Below, one piece after another: positions 50,914 through 62,733 of a DNA stretch of 64,000 nt. Each line of letters begins with the position of its first letter. Within the stretch, counting starts at the first letter, position 1. The position numbers and the translations under genes were made by a program. Origin of the DNA: Paramecium pentaurelia. Taxonomy: Eukaryota > Ciliophora > Oligohymenophorea > Peniculida > Parameciidae. The stretch is taken from positions 217,978 to 281,977 of the forward strand of contig CAJJDO010000114.1 of NCBI GenBank assembly GCA_905183005.1, read 5' to 3'. Under the pieces are notes generated by a model. That model ran no database searches, was not told where the DNA came from, and saw nothing but the letters and a program-made list of their open reading frames with translations.

Positions 50914-51809
50914 ATGAAACAACAGCAACCCTATTTCATAAGACCTCCTAATCTTTCATCTCGTCATTCTACAAATAAGATAAGCTTTCTCAATAAAGAG
51001 GATACCCCTTCGAACAGTTAGGGAGTTCGAAGGAAAACTCCCATTATTGCTCAGCCATTACACTCTCCCTCTCAATTCAAAGATTTGTAACTCTATTATA
51101 AGTATGAAGACATCGTATAAACCCTAATAAACGTATTCCAACTCTCAATTCTCCATTGCATGATGGATCTATATCAAAGTATAAAATTATCAACGATTTA
51201 TCTGTTTACAAATTACCAATAACCAGAAGAATCAAATCAGATGATTAGACATCCAAAATTGTACCTACAAAGAAACAGAAGAGTTAACATATCAATAATA
51301 TAAAGTTAAGAACTGACAGAAGAAAAAACTTTACCCCCTTAACTAAAATGAAAACAGAACCTAATGAAATTGCCACACATTCCATTACTAAATAAGATGA
51401 ATCTCAAGATATTTTATTTCGTCTTCATAAATAATCAATTCCAACAGAACCAAGAGATAAATTTGAATCAATATTGGGTGATAAAATTGTTAGTGGTATA
51501 AAGAAAATTGAAAAAAAGACTGAAAATTTTATAGAACTAGAAGAAGATAGTTAATTCTTTTTGGAAACAAAATAAAATAAGAAAAATAAAGAAATCCCTA
51601 TTTTAACTTAAGAAACTAAAGAAAGAATTTTAGATTTACTTTGTTTGTCTACTTAAGATTTGAAAAAAAAATTCTCTGAATAAAATAGAATAGGGAATTC
51701 TAAAATCAATGTAAGGTAGCCTAACAAATTAGTCATTCCAAGAAATGGAAAATCTAAATTTCCGTTAGATTTTTTTAATGCTCTTCTACCTAATTCTATT
51801 TTTAATTGA
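50914..51809 (+). CDS. Basic, Lys/Ser-rich protein, unknown
   Basis: 290 aa; intron 51087-51109 (23 nt); ATG 50914, TGA 51807-51809. Begins MKQQQPYFIRPPNLSSRHST, is rich in Lys/Arg/Ser/Pro in the first 160 residues and more acidic later (ENFIELEEDSQFF), ending KFPLDFFNALLPNSIFN. No signal peptide, membrane segment or domain recognised; probably largely disordered. Its start is 28 bp from the divergent GATase-like start, implying a shared promoter region. Confidence 0.72.
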
Positions 51810-51989
51810 TTGTTTATATCATATTATATCTGTTTTAATTTATTATTTTGCAAATTACAATACAAGACTTTTCAATTTAATAAAATTACTCATAATCTTT
51901 TGAAAGATTATTTAAATATATAATAAATTTATATTATTTATTTTTATTATTGAAAGGTAAGAATATTTTTTATAATTATATTAATATTC

Positions 51990-52690
51990 ATGAATAATTA
52001 TTTTCTAAAAATATTAATGCATATCCTCTTAATATCTACTCAAGTTTTTGTTTTTAATTAGTATTCAGGTCAGATTTGTATGATATATAAATGTATATCA
52101 TGTCATTTGGCAAAATTTCAAACTGATAATAATATTAATATCTATTTATACTTTTATCAAGAATTCAGTGTCTTAAAATTTTCCTAAGCCTCCCAATTTA
52201 ATTGCAGATTAACCAATTTCAAAATCTTGAATTTTATTTGGATTTATAATTATTATTTTTGGTATTAACTTCATGAAATTATTAATATCTTTCATTATTT
52301 GTTTATTTAACTTTAACATAGATGTTCTAATTATAGAAGTGTACTTCTTTTTCCATTTAGTTTTAAATTCCTCTATTTTGATTTCTGAATAATTTATTTA
52401 TTAGCATATGTAAATTGGAATAGAAATTTAGAATGAATTTATTCCAGATAGAGAAATCATCAATGTCAAAACTTATTAATTAAACACATTTGATTCTACC
52501 AATATCTCTATTAAATCATTTGAATCTTAAACTAATTATCTTGAAAATGTCTATTTTGATGCCCAAAATTGTTAGAATTCTAATATTACAAAAAATGATT
52601 ACTTTCAACTTCCAAATAATCCACTTTTATATCTTTTTTTCCTTTTTATATTTATTTTATATACAACCCATAAGAAAAATAAGCTTTGTT
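51990..52690 (+). CDS. Secreted/type I membrane protein, 3' end unresolved
   Basis: ATG 51990; intron 52339-52360 (22 nt, phase 1). The N-terminus is a likely signal peptide (MNNYFLKILMHILLISTQVF), followed by a Cys-containing ectodomain with many Asn (SGQICMIYKCISCHL; YFDAQNCQNSNITKND). A strong hydrophobic segment (LLYLFFLFIFILY) is followed by THKKNK. After ~52690 the frame could run on to TGA 52993-52995, switch frame by a 17-nt intron (GTTTTATGATACTTAAG) and end at 53010-53012, or stop sooner. All longer models overlap the convergent coiled-coil gene. No family recognised. Confidence 0.6.
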
Positions 52691-52724
52691 TTATGATACT
52701 TAAGTCTAATAGGACAAACCTAAC

Positions 52725-55050
52725 TCAATCCAACAATTTACAAATAGAATACCTTAAGATCCTAAGCATCTCTATTTAAAGAAAACTTAATTTTCTTGGT
52801 TCAAATATGATAGGTCATAAAAATCTTATAAGAAATTAATTTCTTTGCCTTTTCTTAATTTTTATTTTTTATTTTAATAGTATTCTTAAGGAGTTTTGTA
52901 AGGGAAAATTAGATCTAAATTTTCACTAGTAATAGGTCTTCTTCTTTAAGGCACTTAATAATTTTAAAATTTTAGATTTTAAGGAAAATGCTTGAAGAAA
53001 ATTGGGCGTTGAAGTATTTAATACTTAGGTTTATTAATAGTATCTAGATCTTATTTAATTTGTTGTATATTTTAATTTAATTCATTTTCTTCTACAGAAA
53101 ATAAATTATTTTTCTTTAGATGATCAATTTCAAATTACTACTATTTTTATATAGTTTAGTTTTTATTATCAATATTAATACTTTGGCGAAATTGATCTGT
53201 TTATTATTAAGATTCCAAATTTTTATTTTTTAATTAGTTTTCTTTTCGTAATGCTTAATAAATTGAATCTAATTATTTGAATTCTTCTACTTTATTAACA
53301 TGTTATATTTAAATTTCATTAAATTTTTTCTGAGCATCAATTAATTATTATTATAATACTAAACTTTCTTTATTTTATTTTTCCTCTAGAATCTAATATT
53401 CTATTTATTTTTATTTCAATTAAGCCTTATACTAATTTAATTACAGATTCAAATTTTCTTGATTAGTTTATTATTCGTTAATTTTTAATTGATATTAATC
53501 TATTTGTATTGATAGATTTTTAATTTTTATTTCCTAATTTTATTTCAAATTTTCAATCTCTCTTTTTAATTACGTTATCTATTAATTATTTTACTATTCA
53601 ATTCCATTTATTTATTATTTATTTAATTATTCTATTTAACTTAACATGATTTATTTTTCTGAATATAGCTTTTATCTTTCTATAATATAATTATTTATCT
53701 CTACATTATGTTCATCTTTTTATTATTTTATCAACTTTTCAGAGTTTATTTTATAATTATTAAATTCTTATTGAATCATAGAAAGTTGTTACTAAATTTA
53801 CATTTTTTCATATTCTAATTTTTCATTTTATCCTTAAAGATACCGACAATTATTTCTTTCTTCTTCTAATTGTTTTTGCAATTAAACTGTATCATTTTTT
53901 TGTAAATTTACATTTGATTATTCTTAAATTAATATTTTTTAAGTTTATAAGAACTGATTTGATAAAAGTTGTTCTTCATTAGGGGTTTTTTATTAAATTT
54001 AAGAACTCAAAGCAAAGGAAGGTTAATGTAATACTTGAATCTCTTGTATTTTAACTGGCCCTACATATTAAATTGATTTTTCTCCATCTTTTGTAGGATC
54101 TTAAATATATTTCCTTCTAAATTCCAAATAAGTTGCCCTATTAAGTGAAATTAAATCATTTTCTAATTATTTTAATTTAGCAGCTTATTCGATAATCTAT
54201 TTTGCTAAATCTCCCTAATTTATACTTTTTAGTTAATTAACTAACATTTCCACATCATTATTTTTAGCTATAATTTCATTTTCATATCTTATAAATAAAT
54301 CAGGGACCCATTATTGATTTTTTAAGCATATATCTGCAACTAAATCTAATAACTTTTGACAACTTAAAATATAAATTTTTTATCTTTCTAAAATAACACC
54401 TTTTTAACTATTTGGTATTTAAACTGTTTAACCATTTTAATTTATTTACTTTTTTTCATGTTATTTTACAAAGTCTTTTTTATAATAATCCCTGGTATCA
54501 AATTTAAATCCTTTATTTATCATATTTTGTTATAATTTGATAAATTTAGTTGGTTCACCAGATGGAGTTTCAGGAAAAAACAAAGCCCATGCATTAATAC
54601 ATTCTGAAGTAAATCTTGAAAGGGATATTCCAATTTATCTAATAGTTTTGTCTGAAGTAAAAATAGATTATGAATACCTGAATCTATTTAAAATATTGTT
54701 CTTCCTCTTTGTTGATCATTTGGATCCCCAAATTCTGAATATTAAATAAATGATTCTATTGTGTGTTTTTCAAATAGATATACAAATGTCATATTAAAAA
54801 TATCCATTAATTCTTTGCTTAACTAAAAAGATAGAATTAAGAGATTTACTCTAACAGCTTATAATTTAGCAAATGGTGGATTTGGATCATTCAATACTAG
54901 AATCTCTTTTATTGTTATACATATAGTTTCAAATAGATGTTCCTAATTATTTTAAACAGCTTATTTGATTAATACAGTTTGTTTGTAATTGTCTGTAGTC
55001 TATAAACATTATTCGATAAACTAAGGTGTAATTTTTTAATTGTCAAACAT
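52725..55050 (-). CDS. Long coiled-coil protein with helical (VHS/ENTH-like?) N-terminus; 3' end unresolved
   Basis: Start 55050; intron 54652-54677 (26 nt). The frame is then open through ~52760. The N-terminal ~240 residues are helical (FIEQCLQTTDNYKQTVLIKQ; PPFAKLQAVRVNLLILS; CINAWALFFPETPSG), reminiscent of VHS/ENTH superhelices, but this is tentative. About 450 residues of Gln/Glu/Lys-rich coiled coil follow. The C-terminal part reads RRRPITSENLDLIFPYKTPQ and INFLQDFYDLSYLNQ. The true stop was not found without overlapping the convergent membrane-protein gene; a TGA at 52725-52727 in another frame was used as nominal end. Function unknown. Confidence 0.65.
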
Positions 55051-55180
55051 TGATGCTATTTTTATTAATATTAATATTCAAGTATCTAATTTCTTAATTA
55101 ATTTTAGTTTTTATGATAATTATTCATATATGTAAAATATATTATATTATAATTAACTCGAATATTTAAATATAATAAAA

Positions 55181-56763
55181 TCACAATAACTATTTCATCA
55201 TTGTTTCAAAGTCCGAATATCCAACATTCTATATAATTAATATATAAAATACTTATGGATTTGTAAAATTTTCTAAAAACATTTTATCTAATTTCAAAAT
55301 AGATGTACTAAAATGAAATTTAAGTTTTTAAGTTGTTAATTTTCCATTACTAGAAGCAACCATTTTAAATGTTGTCTTTAAGTTTTCTTCAGTTAATAAT
55401 CCAGATTTATCAGTTATTGCTACCAAAAATTCTCCAAAATCTATTGTACCACTTTTATCAACATCAGCTATTTTAAAAATATTTTCAATGAATAATTTGG
55501 CATCTATTTTTGAATCAAATCGATTTGAATACACTTTAAGAATCTCATCTTTAGTTAATTGTCCATCTTAATTTTCATCTAAATTAACAAATTCATTATA
55601 AAGTTATTATTAATCAGTTGAACATATATTTTTGATCATAAATATCAAAAATAATTGTTAGAGTTCTGAAATTTTGACTTTATTTTACTAAAGTTTATTT
55701 AAGATATTTTAATCATTTTATTTAATTCTTATTTTGAACCATTAATCATTCATAAAATCTTAAAGAGAGATTCTCTATTTATTAGGTACCAATACTCTTT
55801 ATATTAATTATCTACATAATTTAGATACTCTATCAAATTAAAAATTATTATATTAAGCAGCCATCTTTTTAATTTATGATTTCACTGATTCTATAGTATT
55901 TCCTTCAAATGGAGGATATCCACAAATCATTTAATATGACATCACTCCTAAACTCCAAATATCTCTAGAATGATTAAATATATTTTAATCTTTTGTAATA
56001 CATGCTTCAGGTGGAAGACTGAAAACATTTTATTTATTTAAGTTTGGTTTAACAAATAGACTCCTTATATCACTAAGTTTAATTTGGAAATTATGTGACA
56101 TATCTACTCTAGAAAAACTATTTAAATTAAGGAAACCATGTGTTAATCCTATCTATTCCAAATATCTAAGTGATTCAGCTGCTTAATAAATGATTGAAGC
56201 TATTTCAACTTCATTAAATGGAATTATTGATTTATCAATATAATAATTGGAGAGTTGACCTCCACTGCAATAATCTACAATCAAATTAAATGATTATTCA
56301 TCGATAAACAATTCATATACACTTATAATTCGAGGGTTATCCTATATAACTATAATATTTTATCAATTACCAAATAATACAACTTCAATTGACTAATGAA
56401 CTCTTCATTTTATTAATTTCTTTCGTATTGTTCAACTACTCTGATTTTACCTGTTAAATTATGCTGAACCAACTTCTAATTCAGCTACACTTTATTATAT
56501 AAATATATAAACATACATTTCATGTTTCCTTAAGTGATTTCACTATAAAACTGATTGTATGAAGATCTATAAACCTTTAGTTAAGACAAGTTTTTTTTAG
56601 TGTCGTCATAAGGCTCACTATTAAGCTCCTGGTTAGGAGAAAAACTTGGAAGAATTAGTGAAGGATTGTTATTTGTGAGTACTTGATCGGTTTTTCGAAT
56701 TAATGTTGGTTGTTGTAAATCTTTTCTTGATTTCAATTTAGATTAAGATTAACAAGGCCCCAT
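55181..56763 (-). CDS. CDPK-like pseudokinase with EF-hands (paralogue D)
   Basis: 500 aa in four exons; introns 56490-56516 (27 nt), 56342-56370 (29 nt) and 55229-55252 (24 nt); start 56763, stop TGA 55181-55183. Begins MGPCQSQSK. VAIK Lys is lost (KIRVVEQYE), HRD becomes HGF (LTHGFLNLNSF), and DFG becomes DIR. DYCSGGQL, LPPEACI and SRDIWSLGVMSYQMICG are kept. EF-hands include DENQDGQLTKDE and DVDKSGTIDFGE, both with good ligands. The final 48-nt exon encodes NVGYSDFETMMKQLL. Predicted role is as for its paralogues: Ca2+-binding, non-catalytic, probably acylated. Confidence 0.9.
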
Positions 56764-57156
56764 TTATATAATTAATTATAGATTGAGTTTGAAAACAACA
56801 CTAAATAAGAAATATTTTATTTGATAAAACTGAATGTTTTGTTTCATTTTAATACTTAACCATTATTCAATAACAATAACTAAAAATAATACTTTAAAAA
56901 GCTATTTAATATACTAAAGTTATAGTTTAACTGACAATCCATTTCATATTATAGTATGATAAAATAGTTATATTTCATATATAATTATATATAATAGTAA
57001 AGGATTACTTATAATTATTATAAGTAATATATTATTTTAAACTTAATAGTTTATATTAATAAACATAGTAAAAAATAAATAAATAAATTTAAAATCTCTT
57101 TTAATATGAACATTTTTTACAAATTAACAAAGACTCAAATACTATTTTGATTTTCT
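56764..57156. other. AT-rich intergenic region with a palindrome
   Basis: 393 bp between two minus-strand genes, with TATA runs near 56980-57000 and the palindrome at 57004-57028. No ORF of coding composition. Confidence 0.5.
57004..57028. repeat. Short palindrome, 11-bp arms, 3-nt loop
   Basis: ATTACTTATAA-TTA-TTATAAGTAAT is exactly self-complementary. It lies about 130 bp downstream of the MZT1 stop codon (minus strand), so it may be a 3'-end or hairpin element; AT content makes chance possible. Confidence 0.6.
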
Positions 57157-57444
57157 TCATTATTTATGAATTTTTTTATAGGTATTTAATTCAGATTTCA
57201 TTTCATTCACTACTAAGGCCAAAGCTTCAGGATTAACACCATTTTCTATCATACTAACTAAAATAGCTAATTATTATCTATCCAATCCACAATTTAAAAT
57301 CTAAGACATCTCATGTATGACTATTATCAATAACTATCTTCAAATACTTTCAAGTGTTTCTTAGGCCTCCTCTTTTTCTTATGATAATGATGATACTTTC
57401 AATTAACTTTTAAGATTTGAACTATTGTTTTGATTATTTGACAT
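57157..57444 (-). CDS. MZT1: MOZART1-like gamma-tubulin complex subunit
   Basis: 86 aa; intron 57321-57347 (27 nt); start 57444, stop TGA 57157-57159. The core HEMSQILNCGLDRQQLAILV and ENGVNPEALALVVNEMKSE matches the MZT1/GIP1 signature (ISxILNTGLD...CExGINPEALAxVIKEL), and the size matches (human 82 aa). MZT1 binds the N-termini of GCP proteins and activates the gamma-tubulin ring complex, which nucleates microtubules at basal bodies. An N-terminal Asn/Ser/Gln-rich extension of ~30 residues precedes the core. Very likely correct despite its short length. Its start is 30 bp from the stop of the SMU1 gene on the same strand. Confidence 0.88.
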
Positions 57445-57473
57445 ATTAATTAAAAAATATTTTAATTTTAAAC

Positions 57474-58950
57474 TCATTGTATAAATATTAAATGGCCATT
57501 CTGTGAATAGCAAAATATTACATTACGTCCTATACATATATCTTACATATTCTCACTTGGCAATTTAAGTAATTTCAACCCAATTCCTGATTTAATCTCA
57601 TAACTATATAATTACCCTTATCCTAAACCATAAACATAATCACCTTAAGCTACACAACTAATTAATTCAGATTCAGAATTATATCTTTTAACCTCTTAAA
57701 AATTACTATTCAATAAAATCATTTATTTTCCTCTAGGGCATAACAAAATAGAACCTTAAATATAATATATTTTCTCTAAAGCTGTTTCAAATTTCAAACT
57801 ATAAATCTATTCTCCTGAATGTGTATCCCAAACTTTAAAATATTGATCTAAAGCACCACTGTACAATCTTGAACCTTCTGAACTCTAAAACATAGATTAA
57901 ATCAATCCACTATGTCCTCTAAATTATTTCTAAGTGATTCCACTTTTAAGTGCAAATAATTAAATATAATCTGATGCAATATAAATTTATTAAGGATCCT
58001 TACCTAATAACACACTAGCAATTTATTTAGGATGTGTACTTTCAACTATTTTTAAACACTTACCAGTTTTCAATTTCCAAACTTTTACTTATCCATTATT
58101 ATCCAAACTAACTAGTAATTCATTATTTGCACTTAAATTAATTATACAATTATTATGCATCATAAATTGATCATTAACTTAATATTCTATATCATTTCTA
58201 ACTGAATATTTACTAGGATCCCATACCTCTATTATACCATCTATTGATCCTGTAATAAGATTTTATCCATCAGGAGTAAATGTAGCACAATTAACTCTCA
58301 TTTTCTCTGAATATTTAACAACCTTTTCTATTCTACTAATTTGTATCACTTTTTGTTCTTATTATCCTAAACCCATAAATAAATCATATTTATTATTTGT
58401 AATTATTTTATTTGCATTTAAATGTCTTAAACTATCACCTATCAATTCCAATAATCTACATGCAGGAGCTTCTATACATTCATTAATCACCTTCTCACCT
58501 ACCTTGTTTCTTCTTTATTCTTTACTCAAAGTATCATTATAAATCTCATTAATACTTAATTTACCAGGTTTCCTTATTAGATAATCTAATTTTAAAAGTC
58601 TCTCTTTGTATTCTTATAAATTTGGAACAATCATTTGAAGAAAAAATTAATTAGCTGTTTGTGTCTCATTAACTTCAACTAACTCTTAAACTATTAATTC
58701 ATAAAGATCTAATAATGTGTCACCCGTAAAATTGAATAACTTAATTTAATTCAATACTTAATCCCATTTTCCTAAACTATTCAAATAATTCATTACCATC
58801 TATTATATCTTTTTTAAGATTTTATTTCGAATCAACTAAATTTAAACAGATTCCACTTTCCTTTTACAATTCTTCTTGTGATTTTTTGAATCCATTTTCC
58901 TGTAAAAATTATAAAATCAACTTTATCACATCGTTTCTATTTATTTCCAT
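57474..58950 (-). CDS. SMU1: SMU1-like spliceosome protein (LisH-CTLH-WD40)
   Basis: 483 aa (human 513); intron 58772-58796 (25 nt); start 58950, stop TGA 57474-57476. The N-terminal LisH reads DVIKLILQFLQENGFKKS, then the CTLH-like region has IIDGKWDQVLNQIKLF and TLLDLYELIVQELVEV. The middle keeps the SMU1 pattern SKEQRRNKVGEKVINE and PACRLLELIGDSLRHL. The C-terminal half is a WD40 propeller with CATFTPDGQNLITGSIDG, IEVWDPS, NGQVKVWKLKTGKCL, FRGHSGLI and YFKVWDTHSGE. SMU1 works with RED/IK in spliceosome activation and splicing of short introns in animals. Assignment is strong. Confidence 0.9.
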
Positions 58951-59270
58951 TAATTATAAATAATTCTTAATTATAATGAGTTTTTTTTTTCTAAAACAGG
59001 CTCTCTCAAATCATAAAGAAATATATATTTATAGATATTTAACTTAAAATAAGAATCAATAAAAATTGATTTAAGTTTAACAAAACAAAATTTAAATAGA
59101 ATATCTATTTAAAGAAAACTTATATATTCACTATTCAACTGTTTTGATTATATTTATAATTATAAAGTCAATATACATCTTAAAAGAATTTAGTTTAATA
59201 GAAATGTAAATATATTAATATTTTATATAAGATTGTATAAATTTTATGATTAAATTATTGAGACCTTACA
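58951..59270. other. AT-rich intergenic region, no gene seen
   Basis: 320 bp between the stop of pseudokinase E and the start of SMU1, both on the minus strand. No ORF or structured element beyond AT runs. Confidence 0.5.
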
Positions 59271-60908
59271 TCAAATCATCAATTCTAAAATTTTAGAGAA
59301 TTGCTTATAATTTAACTAGAATAAAAATAAATAATACTGAATTTGAGTTTTCAGTTAGACGAGAAAGCTCAACTTCAATCTCATCAATATCAGCATTTAA
59401 AAACTTTTTCAATCCTTTCAATGTGATTTCTTGAGTGTTAAGAGAAAATATCTCAAAAGAAATCTCAATATTGGATGTTGATAAAATATCTCTTCTTGAT
59501 GTTGAAAGGGCTAAAAATTAGTTTGAATTAATTTCATCTTCCAATTCAAGCTCTTAAAACAATTTATCTATTTTATCCTTAATGTTTTCTATAGTTATAT
59601 ATTTTTCAAATAATTAAATTAATTATGTCTTATTGATTAAACCATCCATATCTGTATCCCCTTCTAAAAATAGTTTTTAAATCTAGATATACTCTTCCCA
59701 ATTAAATTCTTAAACAAAAAAAACAATAATCAATTACTATAACAAACAAAAAGGTTTTGCCTCTAAAATATTAGTAAGTAAGATTTCTTATGCAGTTTTT
59801 ATCTTTGATTAATAACTAGTTATGAAGGGTAAGTTTAATAATTAGTCTAAATTAGCTCTTGTATTTGGATTTTTATTCAAAGAATTAGTAAGAAATTCTT
59901 TAAATTATTAATCCTTCTTATTTTCAAATTTAAATAGATGATTTTTAACTAAAATCCTCAATTTTTCCTGTGTTAATTATTTAGGTAATTCATAAGGAAT
60001 ACCTCCTTTTTTTAATGTCAATCCAATCAATGCTATAGCCCATACATCTCTTGCCTCATTCTATTTTGGATGATAAATACACTCAGGAGAGGTGTATTTA
60101 AGTATTTCCATATCATCTTAATCTTTTATCAATATACCTTTTAGATTAGATAATTTAACTATAATTCCATCTTATTTTCTTTAATATAAAAATGAATTAA
60201 TAGTAAGTGCTCCATGAAATATTTATTGTTAATGTAAATAATGAATAGCTTACATCATTTGATATAAGACTTACGATACTAAAGATTTAGGTAATTTAGT
60301 TCCCTCTTACATTAAATCTGATAACTCATTGCCTTCAAAGTGTTCAGAAACAACTTAATAATATTTATTATCTTAAAATATCTCAGATACTCTTATAATA
60401 TTTGGGTTATCCTAGAAATGAGATTAAAGAATACAATTTTGTTTCTAATCAACCATTCAATGTAATTTGCACAATCTAAATCATCTTTTCTAAAAGTTTC
60501 CAATTACATGATTTTGCCTGTCACATTGTTTTAAATTATGGATATAGACTATATTAAACATGAGATAGATACATGATTTCCTTGTTTTTTTCTAATCAGT
60601 GAATATTTCTTGAATGCACAAGTAGGTAAAAGTATATGATGTGAACTGCATGTAGTTGCAGTGTAATTATTAGAACCTTATTTCTTTAAAGTGATTCTTC
60701 TTTTTGCTCTTTAAGTAAGAATTACTCCTTCAGAAAGTGGAGAATTTTTATAGTCATGACTTTTGATTGGATCAATTGAAAGATTGAGACATCTTCTTGG
60801 AATATTATGAGAAATCTCAGCAACTTCTGTATGTAATCTGATTTTAGTTTAGGAAGTTTAAGTATTTGATCTTTTAGAATTTGCAGATTTAGTTAGACAA
60901 ACACCCAT
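59271..60908 (-). CDS. CDPK-like pseudokinase with degenerate EF-hands (paralogue E)
   Basis: 530 aa; introns 60412-60434 (23 nt) and 59316-59337 (22 nt); start 60908, stop TGA 59271-59273. Begins MGVCLTKSAN, with a long Ser/Thr-rich N-region. The VAIK segment reads IMQLETF, HRD becomes HGA (IFHGALTINSF), and DFG becomes NLK. YTSPECI and ARDVWAIALIGL remain. One EF-hand-like loop, DTDMDGLINKTQ, lacks the position-12 acid, and the second is unrecognisable, so Ca2+ binding may be weak. The last 45-nt exon encodes LNYKQFSKILELMI. It forms a tandem pair with the next gene, 182 bp away, and the two are the most similar of the six. Confidence 0.88.
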
Positions 60909-61090
60909 AATAATAATAAATAAATTCATCCAAAACAGTTTTAATAATATAGATTATCAAATAAAGATTTGAAAAAGATTATATTTAAATTATCAAGTGT
61001 ATTAATTTGATCAAATAAAACTCTATATTTAATTATTTGTTAATATAAAGATAAAATTGATTGAATAACTTTATATTGATTAATTAATTA

Positions 61091-62733
61091 TCAAATAATC
61101 AATTGAACTAATTTTTTAAATTATTTGAGATTTAACTAAAATAAGATACATAATTTATACAATATTTTCTTTATTTGTTATACGATTGAATTCATCAATC
61201 AATTCTTCTGAATCAGAATTCAATTATCTTCTTAAACCTTTCAGATTTATTTCCTATTTGCCATATGAGAAAATCTAGAATCCTATTTCAATATTGCTAT
61301 CTGTTAATAATATATCTCTGTTAGCAGCTAGAGATTAGAATTATTAGCTATTAATTCCATTTTCTTCATTAATATCATAATTTAAAAATACTTACTCAAC
61401 TAATTCTTCTGAATTTGGATCATTTAGATATTATTTGTATAGATTTGATAATTCCTTTTTACTTAAATATCCATTCATGTCTTAATCTCCTTCTGAAAAT
61501 AACTTTTAAATTTAAAGATATTATTCCCAATTAAATTCTTATAAAAAATAGCTAATTATCAATTCTTATAGAAAACAACAAGGCTTAGCAAATTTTGTAT
61601 TATTCAATAAGATTTCTTAAAAAAATTGTTATTTCTCATTAGTTTACTATAAAAATTCATCTTATACTAATTAATTCAATGTAATTCTACTTTTTGAGTT
61701 ATGGACTAACATTTTCTAAATAAACTTAGTTATTAACTAATCATGATCATTAAATTAAATCTCAGTTTATTTAATTAATTATAAGATTAAAAAATAATCT
61801 ATATTTGGAGGAATAGTATATGGTAAATTACCATAGGTAAGACAATAACATATGATACCGATAGCCCATACATCTCTTGCAGTTGTAAAATTATTAGGGT
61901 GATTCAAGCATTCTGGAGATGTAAATTTTAAGATATTTATCGATTCTGATTCTTTGATTTTAACTTTTTTTGTATCAATTAATTTAATTAAAATTTCATT
62001 TTGCTTTCTTTTAAATTAAAAGGAATCAAGAGTCAAATTTCCATGAATCAGATTTAGAGAATGTAAGTAAGATATAATAGAGATTATCTATCCCATAATC
62101 TAATTGATTTAAACTATAGGAAGTCGATTGTCTTCAGATACTAATTCTGACAATGATTTTCCATCAAAAAATTCATAAATGACTTGATAAGAATTTTAAT
62201 CTTGATATATTTCAAGTATACGATTGAGATTAGGATGATCCTATGTTATTAATGATTTATATATACTAATTATGCTTTTGATATCCATTTTAAGTATTCT
62301 AATGATTCTTTATCTACTTTTAATAAAGTTTCCATTTCTACTATTATTCCAGTCTTGTTATTTGATAATATTTTTTTCTCCTATAGAATAACTAAATATA
62401 TATTACATCGTCAATTTAACGTTTCTTAATTATTGAATATTTTTTAGAAGCATTTATTTCAAGGAAGGTAATTTATCCTATTTATATAGAGTTTTATATT
62501 AATCCACTTAATTTCACTTATCCTACTTTAGTTTATTAGCTTCTTGACACTAAATATCCAGAGGATTTAGGTGAATTGATAGTTTTATAATTATTTATTT
62601 ACAAAAGTCCTGGATTTTTTAATCCTGTTTCTTAAGTAGCAGTAAATTCAGTCTTTACTCTTTCAATTTTATTATTAATCTTATTTTTTGAGATCTCTGA
62701 ATTTTTCTTAATTTTAGTTTAACAAACACCCAT
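61091..62733 (-). CDS. CDPK-like pseudokinase with one good EF-hand (paralogue F)
   Basis: 521 aa; introns 62381-62406 (26 nt), 62241-62266 (26 nt) and 61136-61160 (25 nt); start 62733, stop TGA 61091-61093. Begins MGVCQTKIKK. The VAIK segment reads IVEMETLL, HRD becomes HGN (LIHGNLTLDSF), and DFG becomes DTK. FTSPECL and ARDVWAIGIICYCLTYGNLPY remain. EF-hand 1 DQDMNGYLSKKE is canonical and the second is degenerate. The last 45-nt exon encodes LNLKQFKKLVQLII. The internal segment ISYFLQEFNWEQYLQIQKLF is nearly shared with paralogue E (FVQEFNWEEYIQIQKLF), showing recent tandem duplication. Confidence 0.88.

Noticed and set aside
52490..52696. Plus-strand 68-aa hydrophobic ORF
   Set aside because: It is one frame off the signal-peptide-bearing gene that starts at 51990; no start context or intron connects to it.
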